A program made the translations under genes and the position numbers. Below the pieces are notes generated by a model. It did no database searches and was not told where the DNA came from. It saw nothing but the letters and a program-made list of their open reading frames with translations. From the NCBI GenBank assembly GCA_003342815.1, contig PTEX01000278.1:729440-793439 (forward strand): 64,000 bases of DNA, in the 5' to 3' direction. Of the stretch, positions 1-12,400 are shown piece after piece (positions within the stretch are counted from its first letter, which is position 1; each line of letters begins with the position of its first letter). Source of the DNA: Eudromia elegans. Taxonomy: Eukaryota; Chordata; Aves; Tinamiformes; Tinamidae.

Positions 1-389
1 GTTGGTTTTAGTTTATTTATATACTAAATTGCATATATATATATTTATGTGCACTTATTCTGGAGAAGGAAAGCTGAAAGAGAACGGAATAGGAAAAGAG
101 GGAAAAGTCTCTGTCTTGCAGGTAAGAATAGTGAGGTTTGTGCTGGTTCTTCAGTCCTAAGGGACTTGGTCCACAACGTATTTGCAGCCAGCAGGATATT
201 TTGCTTCCTGCACAGAATATCTTTTTCTCTTCCTGTTCAAATAAACTCAAAGCTGAGAGTTGGGGTCAATTACTTGTACACCTTGAACGCAGCTTGCCTG
301 GGGGAGCTAGTTAATGTGTTAAATATCCTTGCCCTTGGAGATAATTTCCTCTATAAAGACTGAGATAGTGACCAAAATCTGACGATTTA

Positions 390-417
390 CAAAGGTTAAA
401 TAACAAAGGTTAAATAA
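390..417. repeat. 14-bp tandem duplication
   Basis: The unit caaaggttaaataa occurs twice in direct succession. It is a simple replication-slippage duplication in intron 10 with no evident function. Confidence 0.8.
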
Positions 418-2814
418 CACAGCTGGAAAACTAAATGCAGCAACATAATAAGGAATTAAGAGCTGAGGAGAAATGCTTTTTGTTTCCTATGGGATATGAA
501 AATATTTGTATCAGAAAGAAATCCAGGGAGATTTCCAAGGCCCATCTCCTGCCTTGAGCTAGGACCAAATCATTTAAAGCCATTCCTAATGTGTTATTCT
601 GCCTTATTCTTAGAATACCTCTTGCCACAAATAAACCTCATTGCTTCTTTGCCCATCCCAATGGACACTGAGAACAGTTTGTATTGCTCTTGTTTCCTGC
701 CAGCGTTGTTTGAAAAGCAGCCAGTGCTCACTCGTGCTGAATATAACCTCAGATTTTTTCACTGGTCTTACATAAGACTCTGCTGTTTATACCCACATTA
801 TGGCATCCATTTTCTTCCTATTGTTTCTTTTGTTATTGTTGTTCTTCTTGGCCATAGGATGATGAGTTGACTTAGCATTGCATGTAGAAGCCCCTAAATG
901 CCTTTTTGCATAATTGAAGTCAAACGAGGCTTTTTTTAAGTTTATTTGTTTTGCGATCATTCAGGTAGTTAATTCTTCATGCTTCAGCATAGGACTCTTC
1001 ACATGTCCTAGCTGTATTCTGTATTTTTTCAGTCTCATTTCTCAGAATATTTTCTATTTATAAATCTCCGGCGCTCAAGTGCACAGCCTCTCCCAGTTGG
1101 ATATCGCTCATAAAAGGAACACCTCGTAGCAGTGCCAGTTCCTCTGGCACATGTAGATCTCCATTCTTTGGCACTGCACTTAGGCCAGATGATACAGAGT
1201 ACTGCTCCTTGTTGCATTATTTCTTTAGGACAAACTCTTCCCTTCATCTGACATACATTTGTTTACCCACCCCAGTGATAGGAAAAAGTCCGTGATTAAA
1301 GAGAGCACATGGGAGCAGTTAGACCCAATAAGATAATGTGCCAGGTTCACGGTGCTATTCTTGGTTGATCTAAAGATGTCTTTGGAAAAAAAAAATGCTA
1401 TGGCTGCATGAGTATCCTATCCCCAGTTTTCTTTTTTAGCAGTCTGGGGCTGGGGAAAAACTTGGTAGTGGTGCTGGATCTGTGTGCATAAAATCTCAGA
1501 GGAAATGTTGAACCTTCCACAGGGTGGGCCTAGCTGTTGGTCTTCTTAGTCAAGTTTGTCTTTAGTGGAAAGATAGTCTCATTCATAAAAGGAGATTAAA
1601 GAATGGGATTGCCTGCAAACATACTTTCGGAGTAAATAAGATATAAATAGAGCATGAATTGGTTTTGAGTATCTTATAAATTATATGTGTAACCTAGATA
1701 AGATGGCTTTTTTCTGGGTTTTTTTCTTTTTTTTTTTTTTAATCCTACTTAACAAAATTTCAGGTAGTCCCAAATGTAATGAGGACAGGATGTCCAAAAA
1801 TGTGACCAATAAGGGTTTTTTAAGGATTATTTACTTTTTGTCTTTAACAATATCATCTTTAGTGCAGGGAAAGATGATTAAGAAATAAATTCCTGCAGCA
1901 CAAACTAAGTTATTTTGTCTGTCTTACTGAAAGTATAAAATGAACATCAAGGAGTTTGTTGAATATTTCTGTCTTTTAGACTTAATATACTTCACTAAAT
2001 GTTACAGATAGATATCTGTTTTTCATATATCTTAATATATCTGTTTTTCATAATCTTAACTGCATTAAGTCAGTTACCTCAGTTAAACAGTTAGTCATGT
2101 CATACTAAAACATGAAACAAGTTGCTGGCATTACTACTGAGACCTCTTATGAAAAGCTGGCCAAATTCTTATAGAAAAACGTTTAGTTTGGTCACTGGAA
2201 AAGTACTTCTAAAGTAATAAATCTTCAAATGTAAATAAAGAAGGAAACACATTGAAAACAGTCTTTTCAAAAAGCTGGAGAAAAACAAGAAAACATATTC
2301 AGATTTGTGAACTTTTCTAAATGTTTATATCTTTGAATAAAAATTGCTTTAGTGAGGTTGTTTCTAAAGTGTCACTGCTCTCTGTTTTCCTTAAGTTTGT
2401 ACCTGCCATCAATGGATTCATAGAAATTGTTAGTGATTCATAAGTTTACAAATGTTCCATTATACGTTACTGTTTTCTTCTCCTATGGAGCTGGGAACAC
2501 AATGGAAACTCATGGGCTCTGTGTTGAACTGCAGTAATCAAATGTTACTGTGCCACCACAATAACAAAGCTAAATGAACTCACTTAAACAACATTTAAAG
2601 CATAATTTATTGAACTGGTGATAATTGCCTTAGTGTTGCTGTATTTTTAATGTGAAAATAAAAATTTTAAATGCCTTTCTTCTTTTAGAAGAGCATTTCC
2701 TTAAGCATTATTTTAAACAATACCAATATTTTCTGAACTTTTTTAGAAACAGTTAGTGAATGGCTACCCCCTATTGAATATGGCCATCTGATCTACAATA
2801 TAAGCTATCTGTAT

Positions 2815-2866
2815 TGTGTGTGTGTATATATATATATACATACATATATATATATATCTATATATG
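2815..2866. repeat. TG/TA microsatellite
   Basis: A short TG run passes into a long alternating TA tract interrupted by tacatacata. It is a compound dinucleotide repeat in intron 10, likely length-polymorphic. Confidence 0.9.
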
Positions 2867-3866
2867 CGAGGTGTTTTTTCTGGCATGCATATAAATCAAT
2901 CTTTGAATGGAAGTCTCTTTACACATATCCTCCCAGAGGTTCTTTATCATATTTGAGGCATGTATATCAATCATTAATTTGAACACGAGGAGACACAAAT
3001 ACTTAATTTGTAATGCATTTCTAAAAATATTTTCATTTATTTCTGTAATAGGTAGTCTCCTCATCTTTATGTTGAATGTAATAATAAAAATGTATAGTTT
3101 ATAAATTGCATTTGGCCAGCTTAACATGAAAGGAAAATTCCTTTAGCTCTTGATCAAAAATGCAGAGCCTGTACTGAGTCTGACTATAACCAATTTAATA
3201 AAGAGGAAAAATAGGTTCTTTGAAATAAGATTTCAAAGCTGCTCTCCAAGAAAGAAAACGTAATAGTTTCAAAGGTGAAAATATATGGTAATTCCCATTT
3301 TTAACAATCTTAGATAGAAAAGAATCTGGTCAAACTCAAATCCTTGAAATCACATTTAGATCATATATCAAAGAATAAATGTATGTTTGGCTGTAACATT
3401 GCTTTTTGCTGTTCCATTTTTTCCTAACTCTCCAGCAACAGTGTGTGGGCTGAAAGCAAATCCCTATCAAGAAAAACCTAATAGCATCTTGCTAGTTTTA
3501 ATCAAGCAGTGTTAGCAATTGCCATCCTAACCAGCAGGCAACATACTTCTGCAAAAGGACAAATAGGACCTGGCTGGCATTCGGTCCCTCTCTTTCAGTC
3601 GCTGGTGGGACTGGCGCCCATGAGGCATGATGCCACCTGCGCAGCAGAAGGAGAGGTGACTTGTGATGTTCTTTTGGTTTTGACGCATAAGAACCTGTCA
3701 TACCTAGCTTAAAAACATAATTTATGATGACTGGGTGTATTCCACCTCTGTTGTCCCTTTTTATTATTAGTAAAGGGGCTGCAGCAGAGCCTTGATGAAT
3801 CATCTTTTGTGCAGTTGGGCATTCTGGTATAAATTCCACTGACCTGCCTAAAACAGCGAAGATTAA

Positions 3867-4157
<291 letters not shown>

Positions 4158-5046
4158 TAGCACTGTGCAGCACCGTGCAAAGGGACCAGACCTGTGTAGG
4201 TGTCTTCACTGGGTGGCCTGGCCAAACTCATTCTCAGCAGTTGCACATGGAGTTTCATACAGTTACAGGGAATCTTTCCTAAACTGCTGGGGAGAGTTGC
4301 TGACCAATTTGAAGTACTGGTTTGGATTACTAATCCTGGAACATATTTTGGTCATTTTAAAATCAAAATATTTACTCATGTTGTAAGTCTTGCAAATAAC
4401 AATTTTCTGTGTGCTCCTGTCCTAGAGTATTAAAGCAAAGAAAGAAGAGAAAAAGGTTCAGTTGTGATTTTTTACAGGTTTTGAATTGTGTATGATTCAG
4501 ACGTGTCTTCAGTTCATACATTTAAAGTGACACTTTCTGCAAAGTATATTTTAAAACATCGAAAAGATTCGGAAAACATATTCAGTCCTCCATTTTTTTT
4601 TTCACTTAGGGAACTGCATTTTAATACAAAAGAGAAAGCAAAGATACTTCTAAACAGGTGAAAGGATAAATTTGGAGTAGTTTGTGTCAATATACACACA
4701 TATGTGTATAGGAAAAATGAGGTCAACCAGAAGGACGCACTGACACACTGAACAGATGCTGTTACACCAAACTGGAGGGAGGGATTTTATTTGGGTCTGA
4801 GCTGAAAGACACATAGTAAGATCCCAGTCAGGCTTCCTCCTTTTACTCCCCGATTTGCAATTAGTGCCTAAAAAGAGCAAAAGGAAGGTATAAGACCCAG
4901 AAACCTGTGCTGACTTTAGTCTTGCTTGATATATGTGTAACCACAGCCATAACTTTAGTAGGTAACTGGTGGAGTAATGACAGCAGTGGGAACTCCAGCA
5001 TTACTGGAAAGACCCTAGTGGAATTAGCTGCATCTTCCTAGCTCTA

Positions 5047-6426
5047 GTGTCCTCTGTTAGCGAGAGCACAGCTGAAGAGGAGGTGCTTTCCTCTGCTGAA
5101 ATCCTGCTCTCTTTCCACTGCACACAGAGGTGCCTGAGTGGCTTCCAAGAAGGAGCAGCCCCTGTTTCCCTTCCAGTTCATACCCAGGGAGTTTTCTCCT
5201 TAGCTGGAAGCTATGGGTTTGATATAGAGCTTATTTCAGTCAATGAATTGCCCTGCATGGAGGATAATGGTTAAACCACCCACAGTCCCTTGGAAATTGG
5301 CAGTCATAGCTTTTAGTCCTTCGGCAGGGAGGAGGACTGGCCTTTGGAAACAAAAGTCAACAAAGGACTGCCGCAGAGACACCTTTGGTCTCAAAGCAAT
5401 TCCTAGGGCTGGAGCAACTTCCAACGAGCTGGATACGCCACTCCTCAGGGATGGTATGTCGCAAAGCCACCGCCCTGATGCCTCAGTCTTTGTGGCATCC
5501 AAGGACCAAAGCCCTGCTGCTTGCTGGCTGCCAGCAGTGCAGGCAGAGTGTCTGCTTTGGGACAACACGAGTGCTTCTAAACCATTCACTCCTGAAGCTC
5601 GAGCATCTTGACTTCGCAATCTCTTCTTTAAAAGGATAACTACTAATTTTTCATAACATTTCTACTCATTAAGACCCTCCCAAGGTCCAAGCAAGCTGGT
5701 AAACTGAAGACTGACCATGAGCAGGAAAGCCCAGGCCTGGCAGGCAGCAGCAGGCATGGTGGGCCTTGAGGTGCCCACTCCAGAGGAGTGCTCAGATGCA
5801 GCACCCATGTCTGCTTCAGCAGCACAGGACTCACCCAAGAACACATGTGGGGCATGGCCTTGTGAGATAGACCCTATTATGACAGGCATCAAGCTCATGA
5901 CCAAGCTCACTTTCGACTGTGAAAAGTGTTTGGAGGACATCTCGGATGAAGAATTAAGAAAGCTCTCAAAAAACGATGAGCTTTTCCAAATCTGTATAAC
6001 TGGTTTCCCGCTTACTATTTATACCAAAAAGAGCCCTTGACAGTTACGACCCAGCAGGAAGAAGTGCATTGAGGTGCCGTGTGAAAAAAAGACCTGCCAA
6101 GAGATGAAATACAACAAGCCAGTGCCACCACAGCACGACCATCTTGTGGATGTCACATCCATGATGGATCTGCTGGCATTTCAATGGCAGAGCCCTTTGA
6201 CGCGAGATTTTCTCACTTGCAAGAGAGACGAGACAGCAGCTGCAGCACCAGTGATCTCTCTGCTCAAGCAGTGAACGTGGCATCGGCCCAAGCCAGCAAA
6301 GACACCAGCCATCCTCAGCCTGACCTTGGAGAAGCAGCAGGCAGCAACTACAAGCAGAAACCCAAAGTAAAGCGTGAGAGGAGTCTGACTTCCTCTCCTC
6401 CCCACCACACCTGCTGGGGAGTCTGA
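5047..6426 (+). pseudogene. Unidentified GC-rich, coding-like broken segment
   Basis: This stretch of about 1.4 kb is visibly GC-richer than the surrounding intron and holds a chain of plus-strand open frames. One frame is open at 5243-5611, has several stops up to 5716, then is open at 5717-6040 and, past one TGA, to 6274. A second frame is open at 6184-6426 and looks serine- and lysine-rich, which suggests a frameshift near 6.18 kb. The middle part contains an acidic, protein-like stretch (CEKCLEDISDEELRKLSKND). I do not recognise the family. There is no splice-site pattern or poly(A) tail to prove a retrocopy. It could be a decayed retropseudogene, a fragment of an old retroelement, or a GC-rich intronic patch with chance frames. 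Confidence 0.3.
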
Positions 6427-6794
6427 GGATGAAAATTTACTCCTATCACAGAAATGGCATCAGTCGTGCTGGCAGTGACAAAACATGAGTTTCTAGCAGC
6501 TAGTTACAGCAAGCTGCCGCGTCCTGCAACATCCCTTTTAGGATAGTCTATTATGTGTTCAAAATTAAATCAGAGATGTTATTTTTAAGTTACAATCTGG
6601 AGTGTGTTCCTTATAGGCAATAGGATGATTAAAACATGCTCCTAAGCTCTTGGGAGAAGGAGAAGCTTATGCAAGACCTAGAAGAATGTTGGATTTTGAA
6701 GCTTTGACAGATCTCTGTGAAAGGAAGAGTATCCCACAAAGGAACAAGACAAGCTTTGGTGTGATATTGGGCTACTCATGCGAGTATATGCCCT

Positions 6795-6844
6795 ATTATA
6801 TATATATGAATATATATATCCACATATATCTACTCATATATATC
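6795..6844. repeat. TA-rich microsatellite
   Basis: Imperfect TA dinucleotide tracts with short interruptions (gaa, ccaca, ctcat). It is low-complexity intronic sequence. Confidence 0.85.
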
Positions 6845-9440
6845 TAACAGTGGCTGTATAAAATGAAATAATTGAAGAATTCTGTTATTTTTAATCAAAG
6901 AAAACTAACAAGCAACAACCCGCAGGTGCTTGAATTTTAACTATTCTATTTTTAATTGTAGTATTAATGTAAGAGGGAATGCATTTTATACAGTCACTAT
7001 ATTTAGAATTATACTGTACTGAATAGTAGTGAATTCATTAATGAAGGTAGCACTGTATAGTACTGAATGGCAAAATCCTCCATGAAAGACCCCTTCCTCC
7101 TAAATGATTTCTTCTGTAAGTTACTTTTGAACTAAGACCTTGCTGGCAAAAGCATAGAAGGTGGTTGTAAACTGATTAGTTTCCTGTCTGCAATCAGATA
7201 GACAGAGGAGGCATTAATAGAATATTTGTCCTTCTTGCCTCCTCCTTTTTTAGTATTACAAAATACTGGAATGTTACTTAAATTCTCTTACTTGAACAAA
7301 TAGTTCAAGAATTCAGATTTTTTCTTTGACACATGAATACAGGAGTGTTTCGTCTTGGTAACAAATCAATCTGGTTACTGAACTATAAAAACTAAAAGAG
7401 CGCAATGGCTAATGAAAGCTTGTGACAGAAGGATACTAAAGAGACTAATGCTGCAGGAGACCTTTCGTGGACAGCCCTTTACTTGTTTCACCATAAGTGG
7501 CCATGCAAGGTGATGGCAGCATTGCATCTAATCTTGGGAAAGAAAATATGGAATTTAGAGCAAAGCAGTGTTTTGCTGAAGCAAAGAAAAATAAATTCTG
7601 CATATCTGCTTTTCTACTCTAATATTTTTAGAGCTTTTGCTGATTTAGTACAGCCATCTGGAAAAATATGCTTCTTGTGCATATGATAGGCTCTTAAGAT
7701 GTTTAATTTCACTGGAGAAATGCAAGAATGGAAGCTCAGTTAATTAAGTGTGTTTTATCTAGTGAGCCTCTGAAAATAAGTATAATCTAGGTTTCCTTCT
7801 TGAGTCCAAAAGAGAAATAACAAGGGCAGAGGGATGGCATCACTTTCCTCACATCTCATTCATTACAAGGAAAAGAAATAATAATGCAAGGAGCTGTGAA
7901 CGCTTCTGTTAATAGCATTTCCACCTGCCCTTTATGAATAAAATAGTGCAATAAGGCAAGAAAATGGCATTGCTGGACTGTAGCATCAAAAGGAGGATTT
8001 AAAATCTATTGTTCTGTCATCCAGCTATAGGATGAATACAGCATATGGGATTACAGCTGTCCAGGTCATTTGGAAACACACTGTCCAAGAACCTTTACTG
8101 TTCTAATTCAACCAAAGTTTCTAACTAATCCTTTTTACCTATATTGCTTTGGGAAAAATGTTTTTCTTTTTTGATTAAAAGACTTTATTATATTTTTTTA
8201 AGCTTATGTGTTCCTATAGTTTCAAAATTCTTTTATTCTCAGGACGAAATTAAAATGCTCACCAGAGTGCCTGTCCTCTCAGAATACCTGGAGTTTTGTG
8301 CCTTTCTGGAATATAATGGCACACAAAGGAACAGAACCTCAAAATTACAGCGTTGAGGCACAGATTGAAACAGCCTTAACTCTGCCCTTATTGAACGTGC
8401 AGTAGCTACAAGGATTTATTAGAGAACATCCCAGCTATGTTCACAGTATTAGTGATAGCTGCAAATAATGAGGGGATCTGCTGCAGCTTGCCAAGAGTTG
8501 TAGCTATCCTGCCAGGAGACCTTGGGCCTTGGCTCTGCTATGGTGATATGGGCCCCATCTGTCCTTGCTAACTTGTGCAGTGTCTGCACATCCTTAGATA
8601 TGTGTGGTCTTGTGTCTTTCAGCTTTGACTTTGTCCTAGTAGCACTACAAAAGAGAGATTTGGGAAGAGGAGGGAGATTGGGACGATAACTGTGGCACAT
8701 GGTGTAAAAAAAAGGGAAAGTAATTTTAAGCAGTGTAATGGGTTGCATTAAAAGGTTGTAAAGTTTAGTAGACTTCATTATTCCATGAAGTGGAATAATG
8801 AGGTGTTTAAGTGCAGGTAGCACTTGTTTAATGCCACTTTACTGAAATATGAGATCATGTTAGAAAACAAATGGTACTGTATAGTAAAATATTTGTTTCT
8901 TTTCTCAGCGTTAGAGTGTGTGCTATAGGTATGACGGGGTACTTCTCAAAGACCTTGGAGTCAAAACTACATTAGTGGGTATCTTAGCTCTATAGCTAAT
9001 AATTTTCATGACTTTGAGCTTTGCTGAACTTAGAGGAACAAGGTAATTCTGTGTTACTGAAGTTTTTTGTCAGTGAATTGATTTTTGCTTTGGTCAGGGA
9101 ATTCAGCACTTTCCTGAGCTTTTGACCTGACCCAAGGCGAGGCTTTACTGCCTTGGCTGAATTTCAGATTGGGGTTTTAGGTTCCTTTGAAGTTGAAATT
9201 CAAAGACAAACTCAAGAGATGACCTCCTTGAAGTAAAACAGAGAGAAAGTGTTTGCATGAAACCCTTATGAATCAAAATGGATTTGTTTCACGCATATCC
9301 AGTCATAAGATTTATATTGTACAGGAGTGAAAACAATAATTAGTGTAGTGAGATTCTCCGTAGGAGAAGTATCTATTCTGGGGCTTAAGCATAGTAGGAA
9401 TTATAAAACAACAAAAAATAGTTACAGAAATAAAACTTCC

Positions 9441-9459
9441 AAATAAATAAATAAATAAA
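9441..9459. repeat. (AAAT)n microsatellite
   Basis: Four to five tandem copies of aaat within intron 11. Confidence 0.85.
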
Positions 9460-12400
9460 CCTGATATAACAATAATCATGAATAATCTAAATACGTAGAT
9501 AAGTTAAGCACATTTGCTATTTTAAAATTGCAAAATAATATGCTTTTCAGAATAGAAAACTTTGGAAGGAAGGCTTTTTAATATTTCAAGGACACATCAA
9601 AATCTTAAGACATTTTGTCAATTATCTTTTTGCCAATGAGACTTAAGATGCCTTTTGCTGAAAGAGCCATCTCTGCTCTCTAGCAATTTGCTTAGTTCAG
9701 CACTCTGCAGTTCCGTGGTGAATTAACCAACAAGTTGTTGAAAGTCCTGCTTCTTGGGGCATGCGGAACAGCCTAGAAATCTGCCAGGTTCCTCTTGGCT
9801 AACAAATGTTCAGTGCCCAGAGGAACGCAGTGGCCTGGCAAGTAGGAAACAACAGCATAAGCTTTAACACCAGGCAAGATTGGAAGATAAAAGAATACAT
9901 TCACTTAAAAAACATGTTTTAGAGTGATGAAACAAAGTTTCACAATAATTAAAAATCAATCATTAAAGTTTTAATTAACAGGAGGCATAATCCTTACTAG
10001 CTTTATTATATCAGCTACATTTTAATCTTTGACTAATTAACCTTTACAGCTTACCTACGGCTGCCCTGCCGTGCTGCGTTCGTGGAGCTATATTTTTTCA
10101 GCATCTCTTAGCAGCATACGGCTGCTGGACCCACCGAGAGCAGGAGCTCATTGTCCTCCTACCTTCTGCCCAGCTCTGTCCTGCTCTTCCGTTAAGACTG
10201 CTCTGCTGCGCCTTGACTCACACAGCTGCCTTTAGATGCTGCCTAGATCCTTCCAGCTCACATATAACTTAGAATTTTATGGATCAGGATAAATACTAAT
10301 CATTCAAGCTTCTCTGTAATCTACGTGCAAGAAAAACATGGGAAGGGACTGACTGACAGGCTTTATTAAACTATGATCCACCCATCTACTACCTCCCGCA
10401 CAACCTTTGATAGATTTAGATGAAATCTAGAAGCATTTTGAGCAATCTAGAAGCAGTTTGACTATATTTGTTTTCTCTATGATTTCCAATAGCAGAAGAG
10501 TCTAATTTACATTTAAAATATCAATCTTAATTCTGTCCATTTTTATTCACATGAAACAAGTTCTATTCTTCTTACATTTCATTCTAAACAAACATTGTTC
10601 GTATTTTTACAGGTATACAATCCCCTTTCCCTCAAGAATATTTTACTGAAAAGGGCTTGACTGTAAATCTTCCGTTGATCCATATGAGGGACTAACCTCC
10701 AGTTCCCAATTCTTTATCTGTCAGCTCTATAAAAGTCATGGCAAAAAGTTCGGCACTTTTATCACTAGACAAGGAAAATGTAGATAGAATCAGGATATAC
10801 AGAGACTACACAACTGAGAGAAAGAACATGGACAATTTTTACCTTTTTAAGTGGAAAACGTGCTGTAAGTTTTTTTCAAAACAAGTCTTTGTAACACTGC
10901 AATGATTCCTGTCCTAATTCCAGTGGAGCAGAACCTGACCTCTGAAATCTTTAGCTTTGTCTCCTCATGGCTTCTTATGAGCAAACGCGATCTTGTATTT
11001 TCGAACATGATACAAAATTAATGAGGAATAAAACACTGGTCTTTCCTTGAAATGATGAATCCATTAAATATCACTAGAAGTCTAATGAGCATTGTTATTT
11101 GTTTTTCCAACAATATGCACTTCTTCCTGAAATGTAATATTGCTTTAATAGTGACTTTAATAGGATCTAGAAACAGACTCTGGGTGAGACATGTTAACAC
11201 AAAGAGTTATATGAGCTGTGTATGAGTAGTGAACTAATTTCAACTCCTGAGTATGATTATTGCTAAAATACAGAAATAATAAGTAATAAGAAAAGCAAAT
11301 GTAATCTGCACAGTAGGATAATTTAACTTTCAGGAAGATCTTTACTGATTAGCTGTTAACGGTGATTCTTGTATTTCCATAAATGAGGAAACAGCTGAAA
11401 TATTGGACCTTTTACATCTAAGACAAGATAAGAAATGATGCTGTGATAATGATTTTTCTTTGTCCGCAATTCAGTATGTGTTTTTATAGCAAAAGACCAA
11501 GTCCATAATTTGTCAAAAATACATTTTGAACTGTATAATAGAAAAAGAGAAATACCATACAGATATATTGTCGTCATGAATAAGCAAAGTATGTTTTTCC
11601 TCTTCAGTAAAAACTGGAGGAGTTCTGAGAAGAATATGACTACTTTCTGTGATCTCAGACAAGTTTGTTAAAAAAAGATTTTTATAGAAAAAGGCATTTA
11701 ATGTCTCACAGTTTTGCAATCCATATTATGTATTATTCAATCAGCAAACAGATTTCTTCTAACAAAAAGTAACAAAAATAAGAAAATAATTGTATGAAAG
11801 TTTTTTTTCTCTCCTTACTGTTTAATAAAAGGAAGTGGAAAAGTGAGTGAAGAATAGAAGAGATCTTTTATTTAAAAAATGTTATCTAGTGAGATAAGTA
11901 GCAAGCAATGCTGTGGACTATTTCACTTACTTGCATATCTGAGAGAAACGGGGCAGACTATTCACTCACAGTGAGGCTGTTCAGATTCTCACAAATCAGG
12001 TTTTGTATTTATGGATATACAAATACCGTAATTATCCCCTGGAGAATGTTCACAGGCAACTTGGATGCGTCCAGGCAGAATAGTCATCCAATCAGAATAT
12101 GGACCATTATTACTGACAAAATATCAAAACAGAACAACCCCCTGCCTTCTAAAGTTGCTGCCCTCTGGCTAGATCAAAGCATTTTTCGTTTAGTGTGTCA
12201 CACTTGTTGGTGATTAACTCTCTACTCAATGTGACCCAATTTGGGGATGGTGAGCATGAGGTTGCCTTGCTCATCCCGGCTTTGCAGCCCAGGTCAGCTC
12301 CTGCTGCCCCCTGAAAAGGCAAAACTCATGCTCAAATGGCCAAAGATTGCAAAGAGTACACTGGGAGGAGGAAGAGAAGAGATTTCCTTGGAATAGCGTG

